DNA of 64,000 bases, taken from the NCBI GenBank assembly GCA_039583875.1, contig CM077161.1, positions 64,795,885 to 64,859,884 on the forward strand, read 5' to 3'. This DNA is from Platanthera guangdongensis (lineage: Eukaryota > Streptophyta > Magnoliopsida > Asparagales > Orchidaceae). Below, piece after piece: positions 11,209-22,329 of this stretch; the stretch's first letter is position 1; every line of letters begins with the position of its first letter. A model generated the notes under the pieces. The model was not told where the DNA came from. It saw nothing but the letters and a program-made list of their open reading frames with translations, and did no database searches. The translations under genes were made by a program, and so were the position numbers.

Positions 11209-13072
11209 CACCTGCAGACTTAACCATTTGCACGTCCCGAGCAAATCATTACTCCGTGGACTAGAAGATAGCTAACTGGCTCAAAAATTTCAAAAAGAAG
11301 TAAGCCAAGAAATCAAATATATCATGGGTATAGAAGATATAATAGAAAAACTTTTTAATTATACAACGTAGTTTAAACTATTCAACAGACGTAAATAAAT
11401 ATTGTAATTGCTAAAAATTAGAATTATGGAGAATCTTGCGATCGTGTGTTGGAAGAAAGTAGGCAGGCCACTAAGGTGAGCATTGCCAAAGTTCGGGACT
11501 CATGATCACCTCCAAAGGAATCCACCAATGTCGGGGACCATACGCTTGCACGTTCACACTCTCTCCACGGTGCGGGTTAGACTCAAGCGTGAATCAGTAG
11601 GAATTGTAGGAGGAAATGGGGCTTAGGCGACGGCTTGGTAGTCAAAGATAAACATGAATGCTTTATGCAACCAAAGCGAGCGAAAACAACCCAAACCAAA
11701 ACAGCCACTGAGAAATGAATAGGGCACACGCCCCCAGACTTATCTTGAAATCCGGGTGTGAACACGGCTGAACCCGACCAATATCAGTAAAGAGGATGGC
11801 GATCGAAATCTCAAAGCAATTCTTTCATATTTTTCTCTCTTTTGCGCGAATCAGCTTTTTATTTTCGTAAATTTTTGTTTTCTTTTCTGCGCTAGCAATC
11901 CCCAAACGGAGCAATAAAAACGTGAATTAATTCAGCACCCCCAAAAACAATGTCCACTTATCACAACCTCGGCAAAACAGTAAATACAAATCATCTCAAG
12001 CATTTGATTGCGATGGTGGGTATAGCTTCAGGCCTTGGTGAAAGTGAGTGGAGCTGGATCAAAGGAAGGGTAGGCACAAATTTGGCATGCAACGGTTAAC
12101 AGGTAGGAAAGGCTAAACAAGGCTCAAACTAGCCAAAATGAAGGCCTACGTCATGCTCACGCTTGACTAACCGTGCACCAATTCTTCGAGAGTAGTTAGG
12201 GCAAGTTCTTAGCCACCGAGAAAGATGATCCTTCCTCCCAACTCGAGCAATACGAGTCTAGTGGTGGCTACACACATTCCTACATTATCGTTCGATTATC
12301 CCAGATTCATATTTTGAGCAGTACAAACAATATTTACGTGTGCAGAAAAAAAAAATCTATGAGCATAAAGAAAAATTAATTCTATCCTAACTCTACACAA
12401 ACCATGAGTATTTGATTAGAAGCACTGCATGAGTTTCGAACTACTCAATCCTGAAATCCTAAGCCAGTACCACTATTTTAAAGTTTACACAAAAGCAATA
12501 ACTTTGACTCGGTTGTGTGCGTGGGTAAGAGCGCACTCGTGTGGGTGATGCAGTGTGTGCAACATAAAGCAAGAAATAAGTAAACAAGAAACTGGTATGC
12601 AACAGAAAGTGTGGTGAAGTGACCACAGGCATGCTATTTCCCCCCAGACTTAAAGTCAACAACTAGTAAAAATCAGCAAGTCATATTTGATAAATAGCTA
12701 GTGTAGGAAGTACCTATGCTCAAAATTGAGCATACCAGTCGTGCAATGAGATGTCCAAGTGCGGCCAAGTTGCCGCGCCTCAAATATTCCCGCACCTGCG
12801 ATTAAAGGATGCCATCCAAAAAAAATATGGAAACAGGAATATATGAATATATAAAAAGAAATCAAAACACAGCATAGGACCAAACGGTCCAACTTGGGTT
12901 GTCTCCCAAAAGCCCTTTTGTTTACCGTCCTTAAGGTGGACCAAATACCTGTATTAGCAGTTCAAATAGAGAGTTCTTGGCAGTAGCAAAAGGAAATAGC
13001 ATTAAAAGTAGAGCAACCAGCATTCAACAAGTAGCGAGAAAGCTGATGGAAAGAGGAATGAGGGTGGTGCAA
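11209..13072 (-). other. Element B 3' noncoding region
   Basis: About 1.9 kb without a credible gene between the LTR edge and the protease frame. It aligns with element A 48-2000 by eye, including the strongly conserved block at about 12163-12260. The PPT next to the LTR reads AAGTCTGCAGGTG on the minus strand. Confidence 0.6.
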
Positions 13073-14119
13073 TCAGCTATAAGCAGATTTATGGTATGTC
13101 TCCCCGGTGGGATGCGAGAGAACAACAGAGTGTCTTTTTGCATTCGGGGTAGGCATTGTCCCATTACTGTAAGTGCACTCTTTTGTGCGCCGGAAGGCAG
13201 CATAGCGCTCTCCGCGCAAATGCTTGGCCTCTTTCAGTTTCTCCACCGTGGGAGACTTCCAATGGAGGTAGGCTGTAGGGTTTCCTGGTGTCGTGGTCTG
13301 TCGCGGCCTATCCGGCACTGTGACAGCAACCGGATCTGCCCAAGCTACAGATCGCTTAACAGAATTATACAAATTAGTGTCCAGGGATTTCTCCCGAATA
13401 AAACTTGGTTCGCCATGCTCAACAACAGAGTTGGCTAGCAGTAGAACGGTAGCCGTGGCTTTGGTATAATTGATCCCTCCGTGGACCAGTAGCTCTTGTT
13501 TCTCATCGACTTCCTGAGGGAGTCCTTTCTTTGGCGTCTCCTCCAGATGTGCTTCCAATGCGGGGAGACCTAAATCCAGCTTGATATCTGTGACACTCAG
13601 AGAATTGTTATTTTGGATGGAAGAAGAATGTATGGATGTGTTATCGAGGGTGGACTCTTCGTTTGGCCAAGTGACACGGCCTTTGGAAAAATCGAGGGAT
13701 GCGCCACTGGCTGTTAGGAATGGGACTCCTAATATAGGAATGGAGTTATTGTCCTGTGGTCCCAAAACCTGGAAGTCAGTGGTGATACTTGTGTCGTTAA
13801 CCTCGATTGCAACGCCCCGAACACCGCCCTCCGTGTCAACCAAATTGCCATTAGCTAAGATAAGCGATTTCCGATTTTCAATGTCAACTTGTAAGTGCAT
13901 CTTCGCAACATCTTGCAAAGTGAGTATGTTGTTGGACGCCCCGAAATCGCATAATGCTGGAGTTTCGATGTTATTGATTTTACAATTAACGACAAGTTCG
14001 CTGCGGTTTCCCGAAGTGTCCTCCCCAAGGCGGTTTCCCTGTTCATGGGGGTTCTTTTTGGTGTTGCTCGGTAAGGTGCCTTGGGTGCGCTCGGAAACCA
14101 CTTGAGCCAATTGGCCCAA
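13073..14119 (-). CDS. Element B Athila-type aspartic protease frame
   Basis: A 348-residue minus-strand frame that follows gag after a short interval with stops (14120-14248). The N-terminal part carries NTKKNPHEQG. Around residue 58 ALCDFGASNNIL aligns with the DTG/DLGAS active-site loop of retroviral-type proteases; F replaces the usual residue of the triad. Near residue 130 ILGVPFLTASGASLDF is the flap-side C-terminal motif of Athila proteases. The remaining ~200 residues are hydrophilic with no recognised domain, where an autonomous Athila would continue into reverse transcriptase. It may have been fused to gag by read-through, since TAG/TGA stops separate them. Cleavage of Gag in virus-like particles is the family role; whether this copy is active is doubtful. 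Confidence 0.7.
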   Translation of the reverse strand: MGQLAQVVSERTQGTLPSNTKKNPHEQGNRLGEDTSGNRSELVVNCKINNIETPALCDFGASNNILTLQDVAKMHLQVDIENRKSLILANGNLVDTEGGVRGVAIEVNDTSITTDFQVLGPQDNNSIPILGVPFLTASGASLDFSKGRVTWPNEESTLDNTSIHSSSIQNNNSLSVTDIKLDLGLPALEAHLEETPKKGLPQEVDEKQELLVHGGINYTKATATVLLLANSVVEHGEPSFIREKSLDTNLYNSVKRSVAWADPVAVTVPDRPRQTTTPGNPTAYLHWKSPTVEKLKEAKHLRGERYAAFRRTKECTYSNGTMPTPNAKRHSVVLSHPTGETYHKSAYS

Positions 14120-14248
14120 TTATGCCTCCAGTTTGTGCATCGAGGCGGCCTGATTTTTCATGTTGGTTTGGGAAATCTCAACGAACTTCTCGAACATCTC
14201 TTACAAAGAATTTTTCTTAACGACGGGGGGCCCTTGGGAATAATTCGG

Positions 14249-15424
14249 TTAAGGCGGCCGCGGTTGGCTGCCGGAAGCATACGCATCGTTTTGATGCTTC
14301 CTCGGTTGCCATCTTTGGCCAGATGCGTTAGGATTCCAAGAAAAGTTGGGGTGATTTCTCACCCCCGGGTTGTAAGTATTCCCATAAGGCACTCCCCTGT
14401 TTTGATTGGCAACAAAATTAACGATCTCATTCAGAAACAAAGATTCGTCAGGTACCTCAACTCCTAAGCATTCGAAGCTGTGGTGATCGGTGCTTCCGCA
14501 ACCTTGACATGAGATTGCCATAACTGGGGCGGCAGGAGCAGGCTTGGGGATATCCAAGGCAAACACTCCACTGGTGCTTCGTGGGAGGTTTCTTCCAGCG
14601 GTCCAATAAGCACTGTGGGTGGCGGTGTCTTGTAAGACATTCAGAGCATTATCTGGAGCAAGATTCATGATGGTTCCTCCGGAGGCAACATTGATCATGG
14701 CTCGATGGTGGGGATCAATAGCGAAGTAGAAACTTTCGACGAGGTTCCACATTTGGAATCCATGATTGGGGAACTTCCTCAGCAACTCGTTAAAATGCTC
14801 CCAAACTTCGGCTAAACTTTCTTGATCGGCTTGCCGGAAGTTGGCTATTGCGCGCCTCATGCTCACAATCCGATCCACCGGATGGAACTTAGCTAGGAAT
14901 TTTGTGGTCAAAGCCTCCCAGGTGGGGGATGTTCCAGGTGGGAGGGAGTGAAGCCATGTCTTGGCTTTGTCCCTTAATGAAAAAGGGAAGAGGCGGAGCT
15001 TGACTGTTTTGTCTGGGATTCCAGCATAGCGGAACGTGGCGCAGATTTCGAAGAATTCTGTAAGGTGAAGATGGGCGTCTTCAGTGGCCATTCTGGAGAA
15101 CTGAGCATTGTTCCGAATGATATTCAGAATAGCTGGTTTAATCTCGAACTGTGGATTGGTGATAGCAGGTCCGAAACCGGGGTATATGCTCCCGACAGTA
15201 GGTGTAGTATAATCCCTCATGGTGCGGACCTGGGGAGGATTCACTTCATTTTCGTCATCATTTCTGTCGACATGAGGTATCCCTCCAACTCGGTTGCCTG
15301 CATCAATATTCAGCTGGTCTCCCATTGGGGCAAAAATGATGGCTGCGGTGCGTCTTCTTGCTAGGAGAGTGCGTTCGATCTCTGGGTCATAGGAGACAAC
15401 ATCTCTTGTAGCTCGGCCTTGCAT
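14249..15424 (-). CDS. Element B Athila-type Gag
   Basis: An uninterrupted 391-residue frame starting about 130 bp inside the PBS. Capsid motifs: RTMRDYTTPTVGSIYPGFGP (about residues 67-86), FEIKPAILNIIRNNAQFS, then LFPFSLRDKAKTWLHSLPPG, KFLAKFHPVDRI, ESLAEVWEHFNELLRKFPNH and NVASGGTIMNLAPDNA. These are the signature blocks of Athila-type gag. A zinc-knuckle-like segment CQGCGSTDHHSFEC lies near residue 300. The C-terminal part is Asn/Pro-rich (RNHPNFSWNPNASGQRWQ). It is predicted to build the particle and bind the element RNA in the cytoplasm. The frame is open, unlike A. Confidence 0.85.
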   Translation of the reverse strand: MQGRATRDVVSYDPEIERTLLARRRTAAIIFAPMGDQLNIDAGNRVGGIPHVDRNDDENEVNPPQVRTMRDYTTPTVGSIYPGFGPAITNPQFEIKPAILNIIRNNAQFSRMATEDAHLHLTEFFEICATFRYAGIPDKTVKLRLFPFSLRDKAKTWLHSLPPGTSPTWEALTTKFLAKFHPVDRIVSMRRAIANFRQADQESLAEVWEHFNELLRKFPNHGFQMWNLVESFYFAIDPHHRAMINVASGGTIMNLAPDNALNVLQDTATHSAYWTAGRNLPRSTSGVFALDIPKPAPAAPVMAISCQGCGSTDHHSFECLGVEVPDESLFLNEIVNFVANQNRGVPYGNTYNPGVRNHPNFSWNPNASGQRWQPRKHQNDAYASGSQPRPP

Positions 15425-15531
15425 TCACTGTGGCAAACACTACACACTAGAAGGAAACAGCAGTCAAAACAAAACAATACTAACTCTTATAACAATATTT
15501 GAAGTCATCTGAAGTCGCTCTACAGTTGCAT

Positions 15532-15549
15532 TCCCCGGCAACGGCGCCA
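15532..15549 (-). other. Element B primer-binding site (tRNA-Asp)
   Basis: Minus-strand TGGCGCCGTTGCCGGGGA, 18 bases complementary to the 3' end of plant tRNA-Asp, separated from the LTR edge by six bases. This PBS is typical of Athila elements. Confidence 0.85.
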
Positions 15550-15555
15550 AAAACT

Positions 15556-16993
15556 TGATGCGTGTAAATCGGCAAGCGCACCGGTCGCACAAGTAATAAA
15601 GTTTTGGGAATAAATCACCAAGTGTCGGTCTCTTAAGGAATGCAATTAGCGTAGAACGGCAACAGTTCCGAGAATATCGTTATGAGAGTTATAAATAGAA
15701 CAAAAAGGAAATAGAGGACTTGAGAGAATGTGGATGTTTGATCTACTGAACTAGTAAAAGCTATGCGGGTCGAAGGCACCGCTTCGCAATGTGGAGTGGG
15801 TTTATCGGCCGCGATGCCGAACTTTAGTTGGGCGAGTGGAAGGGAAGCTAATGGATTGCAGTGTTCTTGTGTGGAGTGCAATCGGATAAGACACGGGAAT
15901 GGAGTGGATGTGGGGTGAGCGAGGCACATTCACAGACAATACTCACAAGCAGAAGAAAATACTAACATTCCATTAGCTATAAAATAAAATTGATGTTCAT
16001 GCATGGAAATGTTCATTACACTGCTCAAAATATTCATACCACAGAGGAAGGGGAAGAGGAGTAAACCAAAAGAGAGTGAAGATTCACCCCGGGTCGTGGC
16101 CGGAGTAGCGAGTTGTCAATCCGCTTTCGGGCTCAGTCCAAGGAGGCTTCCGGTACCAACGAGCTGTCACCTCGAAGGCCTTTAAGTCCATTCTCTAGGT
16201 TATCTACTTCACCAACTCTGCAGGAAAGCTTGGAGTTGAAGTCATCAATGGCTGAGGGCTTTGCCGGAGTGTTGAAAAGCTTCGGAGTAGTTGGCAATGG
16301 CTTCCCGATGAAGGTGGAAGTGATGGAGCAGCTGGAGAAGTGAAATGGAGATTCCCGAGCACTCTCCGATCGCAGCAAATGACAGGCGTTGACCTAAATC
16401 GCGGATCAGGGTCTTAAATACAGAGGCAGCAGAAGCATTGCGCACGATCAGTGGCGCACGACCAGTGGTCGTGCGCACTGTAGGTCGATGATCGTGCGAC
16501 TTTTCCAAATAAACCTGCAACCTGGACAAGAAGCATCAGCAATATGCACACGAGCAGTGGCACACAACCAGTGGTCGTGCGCACTACGACCAGTGCTCTT
16601 ACGATTACCGAGACAGGATTAGGAAAAAGGGGATGTAATGCGCACGATCGGTGGCGCACGACCAGTGGTCGTGTGCAATAAGTCCAGTGGTCGTGCGCAG
16701 TATTCCTGCAACGTCGGTGTCTCCCGAGCGGTTCCGAAGCACGCACACGACCCCTGTACCAGCAGAAGGGGTAGATAGGCCATCAGAACGTGCACACCAC
16801 ATCCCCGAGATAGGGCTAAAGAATAACAACAAATTAGAAACACAGAAAGCACACAGAAACGGGCCTACAGTGCACTTAATCGTGAAATAGGTACATAAGC
16901 ACAAATAAACAATAAAGGCTCTCAAGTGTAGTGCTAAGACGATAAAACTAGCCTAGATGAGTCCAAAAATCAGTGTAAAATGTGGACTCATCA
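15556..16993 (-). repeat. Element B 5' LTR
   Basis: 1438 bp, TGATGCGTG to GGACTCATCA, closely similar to 9763-11208. It contains the palindrome array at about 16439-16699, one unit shorter than in the other LTR, and the TATTTAA box. Confidence 0.9.
16439..16699. repeat. Palindrome array in B 5' LTR
   Basis: Same GCGCACGACCA/TGGTCGTGCGC family as 10645-10914. The tandem CAATAAGTCCAGTGGTCGTG unit occurs once here and twice in the 3' LTR, so copy number has changed since insertion. Confidence 0.85.
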
Positions 16994-17374
16994 GACTCAC
17001 TCTGAGGTACTGTTCTCTGGAAGAATCTGATTTGTAGGACTTGCTGAAGTCTGAGCTGTAGGGACCTTTCAAGATTTTGAGTTGTAAGATCTGAGGATCT
17101 GAGAAAAAAAAGGGAGTTAGGCCGAATCTATTACACTGCTAGATAGGCGAAGGGGGAAAGTGGATGTACCCATCACTTGGGGAACCACTATAAAACTGTG
17201 TGTCTTTTGTGTTGCTGTTGTGTTTTAAATCTATGCTGTGAACTGTACTGTGATAAATATTGTTAAGGCTATCTAACAAGTAATTTACATTATCTACCTG
17301 AATAAAAAGAATTGAACCTATTCACCCCCCCCCCCCCTCTAGGTGTTTAAGGTATCTTAAAACCAATTCTTTCA
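16994..17374 (+). repeat. Element C 5' LTR, right part
   Basis: Continues the C LTR after B. It contains repeated GAGTTGTAG phrases, a run of 13 C (17325-17337; 8 in the other LTR) and ends TTTCA at 17374, two bases before the PBS. Confidence 0.85.
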
Positions 17375-17376
17375 AG

Positions 17377-17392
17377 TAGTATTAGAGCGAGG
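17377..17392 (+). other. Element C primer-binding site, degenerate tRNA-iMet type
   Basis: TAGTATTAGAGCGAGG differs at two positions from the usual initiator-Met PBS of copia elements (TGGTATCAGAGC). Confidence 0.7.
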
Positions 17393-17453
17393 TTACTTAA
17401 GATTAGACTTAACAGTCTGAGTTAATCTATAAGGCAGTTATCAGTTAGACAGA

Positions 17454-18551
17454 ATGAGTTCAATTGAGAATCAGAAAGAATTTGGATCTATGAAACTTCC
17501 TATCTGTAGGAAAGAAAATTTTGGCATATGGAAAGAAAGGGTGAGGTTGTTCATGGAAGCATCTGATCCAAGAATTTATATTATAGTGCTAGAAGGGCCA
17601 TTTATTCCTATGAACATATCAGTTCTTGATGCTAACCTCAAGACTCCAAAGAGTTATTCAGAAATGACTAAGGAAGAGATCATTCTAGAAACCTTAGACA
17701 AGAGGGCACATAACATAATTGTGAGTGTCGTAAATGACTCTACATTCCAGAATATGTTCCATTGCAAAACCTCCAAGGAGATGTGGGACACCGTGATTGT
17801 CAACATGGAGGGAACATAAGAAGTGAGAGAGGATAGGAAGTCTATGTTAAATCAAGAGTATGAAAGTTTTAGACAAGCTAAGATAGACATCATAGCTGAA
17901 TGCTATAAGAAATTATTTAGAATTGTTAATGAGCTAATGACTTATGGACGAGTCTTTAGCACTTATGAATTAAATGACAAGTTTCTCAGATCTTTAACCA
18001 AGGATTGAGATACTAAAATATGTGCCATCAGAGAGGTAGCCAGGCTTGCAGATACACCTCCACCAACCTTATTTGGAAAACTATTATCCTATGAGATGCA
18101 GCTCACTTCTAGAAAGGATAAGGAGAAAAGTAATAAGTCTGAATACATAGAGAAGTCAGTTGCTTTTAAGGCTGAAGCCACAAGAAAGGGCAGGAGAAAG
18201 TCATCTTCTCCTCCCAAGAGAATGGCTGAAGTTGAATTTGAAAATTCTGACATCAACACTTCAGACTGTCACAAATCTGATGAAGACTTTGTTGCCTTCA
18301 CAAGGCAGTTTCAAAGGTTCATGAAGAAGAAGAAATGGAGAACAAAGCCATCTTCATCCTTCTCCAGGGATGACTATTACAAGAAGAAGAAAACATCTAA
18401 GGATGACAGACCAGGACATGTCATAGCTGATTGTCCTGATAAAAAAAGGAATCTAAAGATAAAAATAAGCAACAAAATAAGGACAAGAAGGAGAGATCCT
18501 TTGTTGCAAAGAAGTAGAAGAGTTGGATTGACTCATCATCATCAGAAATAG
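17454..18551 (+). pseudogene. Element C gag capsid region, broken
   Basis: Copia-type gag starting at ATG 17454. GSMKLPICRKENFGIWKERV and KEMWDTVIVNMEGT are the usual opening motifs of this domain. TAA at 17817-17819 and TGA at 18006-18008 interrupt it. The frame then continues through PPPTLFGKLLSYEMQLTSRK and a lysine-rich segment. DRPGHVIADCPDKK near 18408 is what remains of the first zinc knuckle; its CxxC half is lost although element E keeps it. Likely inactive. Confidence 0.75.
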
Positions 18552-18682
18552 GAGAAGAGACTGAAGCTGAAGCTGAAGCTTATATAGGATTGTTCAATAT
18601 TAAAGAGGATTTAGTAGAATCTGAGTTCTTGTAATTGCTGGACTAAATAAATGGGGTTGAAGATCATCATTGTAAAGGACTA

Positions 18683-19255
18683 ATGGCTTTGACTGAGGAA
18701 GATCAGTGCCAGGATCAGCCTGGTCCCAGTAAGGTAAACAACCTTTCTTCAGTTTCAAATTATTATACTGGATCAGACTCAGAAGCATCTGCATCAAGAG
18801 ATGAGGATGGTTCTGAATCTGAAGGGGATGTTCATCAACTTATTGATGAGTATGGTGATCTGTTGCAAGCACTTAAGAGAAGCAGAAATCTTGTCAAAAA
18901 CCAAGATGAGGAAATTGCATCTCTTAAATTGGCTGCGTCAGATTCAGCAAAAATGCTGGACTTGAAGTTGAATGAAATTGCCAAACTGAAAAATATAACT
19001 TTTATTCAGATGGGTATCATTACATTCAAAAATGATCAAACCAAAAGTCTGGAAGTCAGACTTCAAAAAGAGAGGGAACTTGTGGCTAAATTCTCAAAGC
19101 CAAAGTCAGTTTTATACTTGATTGATGACTTCACTCTCCAAAAGGGTAAGACGGTAGGCTTCAAGGGAAGAACTAGGGCAGCTAATTCTAAAGAAAAAGG
19201 CAAAGCCCCAGTTCAACCACTAGCCTTCAACCCCCTATTACTTTCAGGAAAGTGA
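18683..19255 (+). pseudogene. Element C gag, acidic and coiled-coil segment
   Basis: A 190-residue open stretch with a serine/glutamate-rich N-terminal third and a heptad-like charged region (EEIASLKLAASDSAKMLDLK and following). It ends KFSKPKSVLYLIDDF, matching SFSKPKTVIPFVAEF in element E. It belongs to the same gag polyprotein as the neighbouring frames; the separation is due to frameshifts. Confidence 0.6.
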
Positions 19256-19671
19256 TGCAGCCTACTAACATGTATGATCATGACATTACACATGGTCATA
19301 GTAAGCCTGGAAATATGAATGACAAGTGTGTCAGTGCCAATTGGGCAGCCAATGTACAAACACATTATAATCTTCAGGAATCATCAATGTTTGATGCATC
19401 AGCCCTAACACTCAAGAAAAGGACCACTGTACCTACAGTTTTAAGGTCTGCTGACAGCAATGCTCTTAAGACTGTACCTAAAAGAAGATACAATAGATAT
19501 GAGTGCTGGTGTTGTAGAAAAGTGGGCCATTATGCTATTGATTATTGGCACAACACTACTGTCAGGAAGAATGCCAGCTTACCTGTCAGAAAGGCTGCAG
19601 GCAAGCAAGTCAAGTTTCAGTCTAACCTGAACCTAGAACCAAATAATTATTGGGGTTCTAAGGTTAAGTAA
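19252..19671 (+). pseudogene. Element C second zinc knuckle segment
   Basis: A 139-residue stretch in a different frame, with CWCCRKVGHYAIDYW near residues 85-99. This is a CCHC knuckle whose last Cys is now Tyr. It matches the second knuckle of element E (7672-7720). Confidence 0.65.
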
Positions 19672-19689
19672 TTTTATTTGATGCAGGTG

Positions 19690-20894
19690 AGTCCAAGTGG
19701 CCATATCCCAATATAGTACTTGGACAGTGGATGTATATGGATCTATTTGGTCATATGCCAGTTCATAGTCTAGGTATGAAAGTCTACAAATTTGTGGTTG
19801 TGGATGACTATTTTAGATTTACATGGGTTTTCTTCCTGAGGCAGAAATCTGAAACCCCAACTGTTTTCCATAAATTTGTTAGGCAAATTCAGAATGAACT
19901 TAACAATTCAGTGGTCAAAATTAGAAGTGATCATTTAACTGAATTTCAGTCTGAATGCATGACAAGGTTTTGTGAAGAACTAGAGATTCATCAAAAGTTC
20001 TCCACACCAAGAACTCATCAGCAGAATGGTATTACTGAAAGAAAGAATATGACTCTTATTGAGAATGGTAGAATACTACTAAGTGACACTTCTCTCTCGG
20101 AATATTTCTGGGCTGAGACAGTAAACACTGCATGTCATGTTCTCAATAGAGCATCCATCACTAAAAGCCACAAAAAGACACCCTATGAGATTATGAAAGG
20201 CAGAAAACCAAACATATCATATTTTAGGATCTTTGGTGGCAAGTGTTTTGTTCTTAATAATGGCAAGGACTATTTAACTAAGTTTGCAGCCAAATCCCAA
20301 GAAGGGATATTTGTTGGGTACAACAACAGCAGTAGGGCATACAGAGTCTACAACTTGACTACTCAAGTTGTAGAAGAGTCTGTACATGTAGTTTTTGATG
20401 AAACTAAACTAATAAATGGTGAGCTGTCTAGTATTTCTTGTAGCACTACAGGTCTGAAGGAAAAGATGTACAAGCTAACCATTAGTGAAGACCAACCAGC
20501 AAGGCAGGATGAAGAAAATGATGGATGCTGTCCAGTAGGAGTACAAGAACCACAAGCTGATGAAGAGGACAATGAAGTACATCATGGTGAGATTATTGAA
20601 GAAAATAAATGTGTAGATAGATTGCCTCCAGCAATAAGACATCAAAAAGATCATCCAGTACACCAAATTATTGGTGATCCAAGTCATGGTGTTCAGACAA
20701 GGAGCAAGAACATGAACACAGTCCTTTGCTCAAGTTTCCTATCCCAGATGGAACCCAAGAAATTTGAAGAAGCCATACAAGATACAAATTGGATTGATGC
20801 CATGCAGGAAGAGCTTAATCAATTCAAAAGATGCAAAGTCTGGAAGTTGGTTCCTAAACCAAAGAATCACAATGTCATTGGGACAATGTCATAG
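19690..20894 (+). pseudogene. Element C integrase core fused to a protease stump
   Basis: The protease start is recognisable as YLDSG just before 19730, but it runs directly into integrase at MDLFGHMPVHSLG. The rest of protease, the pre-integrase zinc-binding domain and the start of the core are deleted. The core keeps its catalytic residues: Asp in MDLFG, Asp in KIRSDHLTEF and Glu in QQNGITERKN. Later motifs CHVLNRASITKSHKKTPYEI and SYFRIFGGKCF follow, then the linker to reverse transcriptase with GVQTRSKNMN. Without the HHCC domain it is unlikely to be functional. Confidence 0.8.
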
Positions 20895-22290
20895 GGACTA
20901 AGTGGATCTACAGGAACAAACTTGATGAAAGTGGCATTATAGTTAAGAACAAAGCAAGACTGGTGGAAAAGGGATACAGACAGGAAGAAGGAATAGATTT
21001 TGACCAGACATTTGCCCCAGTAACAAGGTTGGAAGCAATAAGGTTGTTCCTTGCCTTTGCAGCTTATCAAGGGTTCAAAGTTTTTCAGATGGATGTAAAG
21101 TCAACATTTCTGAATGGTAACTTAAAAAGGAAGTCTATGTTGAACAACCCCCAGGTTTTGTCGATCCACTCTATCCTAATTATGTGTATAGGCTTAAGAA
21201 AGCAGTATATGGTTTGAAACAAGCCCCTAGGGCTTGGTATGAAACATTGTCTACATTCATCATTGAGAACAAATTCTCAAGGGGGAAAATAGACAAAACT
21301 CTATTTCTTAGGGAATCAAAAGACAAGATGATCCTAGTCTAGATATTTGTTGATTACATTATCTTTGGATCAACAGAAAACAACCTTTGTAGAAAGTTTG
21401 CTAAACTTATGCATGGGAAGTTTGAGATGAGCAGCATGGGTGAGCTGAAATTCTTCTTGGGACTCCAAGTTAGACAGACTGATGATGGCTTGTCCATATA
21501 CTAGTATAAGTTCACCAAGGAGTTGATTAAGAAATATGGTATGGAGTCAGCCTCCACCATGAGAACTCCAATGGGGTCAAGCATGCCTATAGGCAAAGAT
21601 GATGCACGGAAACCTGTAGATGAGTCTTTGTATAGAGGGATAATTGGCTCCCTTTTATACTTAACTGCTAGTAGACCAGACATCATGTATGTTGCATGTG
21701 TCTGTGCTAGGTATCAAGTCTGCCCTAAAGAATCTCATTATACTGCAGTCAAAAGTATTTTGAGATATCTTAAGGGAACACCAAATCTTGGCCTTTGGTA
21801 CCCTAATAATAGAGATTTTCTACTAACTAGGTATTCAGATGCAGACTTTGCAGGATGCAAAGAAGACAGGAAAAGTACAACTGGTACATGTCAGTTTTTA
21901 GGTGGATGATTGGTGTCATAGAGCAGCAAAAAGCAGACAAGTATGGCTATTTCCACTGCTGAATTTGAATATGTTGATACAAGCAGTTGTTGTGCTCAGC
22001 TGTTATGGATACAACATCAACTTGAATATTATGGCATCCAGGTAAGTAGAACTCCATTATTTTGTGATTCTACTAGTGCCATTTCTATTGTTAGAAATCT
22101 TGTTTCTCATAGCAGAACTAAGCACATAGAAATAAGATTTCATGTCCTTAGAGATCATGTTGAAAAAGAAGATATATGTTTAGAATTTGTCAATACTAAT
22201 TTTCAAATTGTTGACATGTTCACCAAACCACTGGATGAAACTAAATTCAATTATTTTAAAATTGAATTAGGCATGCTGAACTTAAAATAA
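20890..22290 (+). pseudogene. Element C reverse transcriptase and RNase H, broken
   Basis: Reverse transcriptase pieces in several frames: [34 protein letters not shown], then FVDYIIFGST, where the catalytic YVDD has become FVDY. GELKFFLGLQVRQ and the region from 21523 (GSLLYLTASRPDIMY, AVKSILRYLKGTPNLGLWY) follow. RNase H motifs are YSDADFAGCKEDRKSTTG, then SRTKHIEIRFHVLRDHVEK and the end FTKPLDETKFNYFKIELGML at 22290. Stops at 21341-21343, 21502-21504 and 21907-21909 and frameshifts make it dead. Confidence 0.85.
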
Positions 22291-22329
22291 GAATGACAAA
22301 TTTGTCTAAGTAAATTTGTGTCCAAACAT

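Larger units (their letters stand above)
9763..16993 (-). mobile_element. Element B: Athila-like gag-protease LTR retrotransposon
   Basis: A 7231-bp element on the minus strand with two complete LTRs, perfect tRNA-Asp PBS, gag and protease frames, and about 1.9 kb of 3' noncoding DNA. No reverse transcriptase, RNase H or integrase can be found. The layout fits the terminal-repeat elements with GAG (TR-GAG) class, here with a protease-containing frame as well. It inserted in the 5' LTR of element C with a 5-bp duplication. Gag has one uninterrupted frame and the LTRs are similar, so it is younger than A and C. An autonomous Athila partner would be required for mobility. Confidence 0.9.

Noticed and set aside
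10655..11233. Open frames of up to 192 residues in the B LTR
   Set aside because: They encode repeated translations of the palindrome array and occur in several frames at once; a by-product of the repeat.
15532..15549. Possible tRNA gene fragment (tRNA-Asp 3' end)
   Set aside because: Only the 18 bases of a primer-binding site match; position next to the LTR explains it fully.
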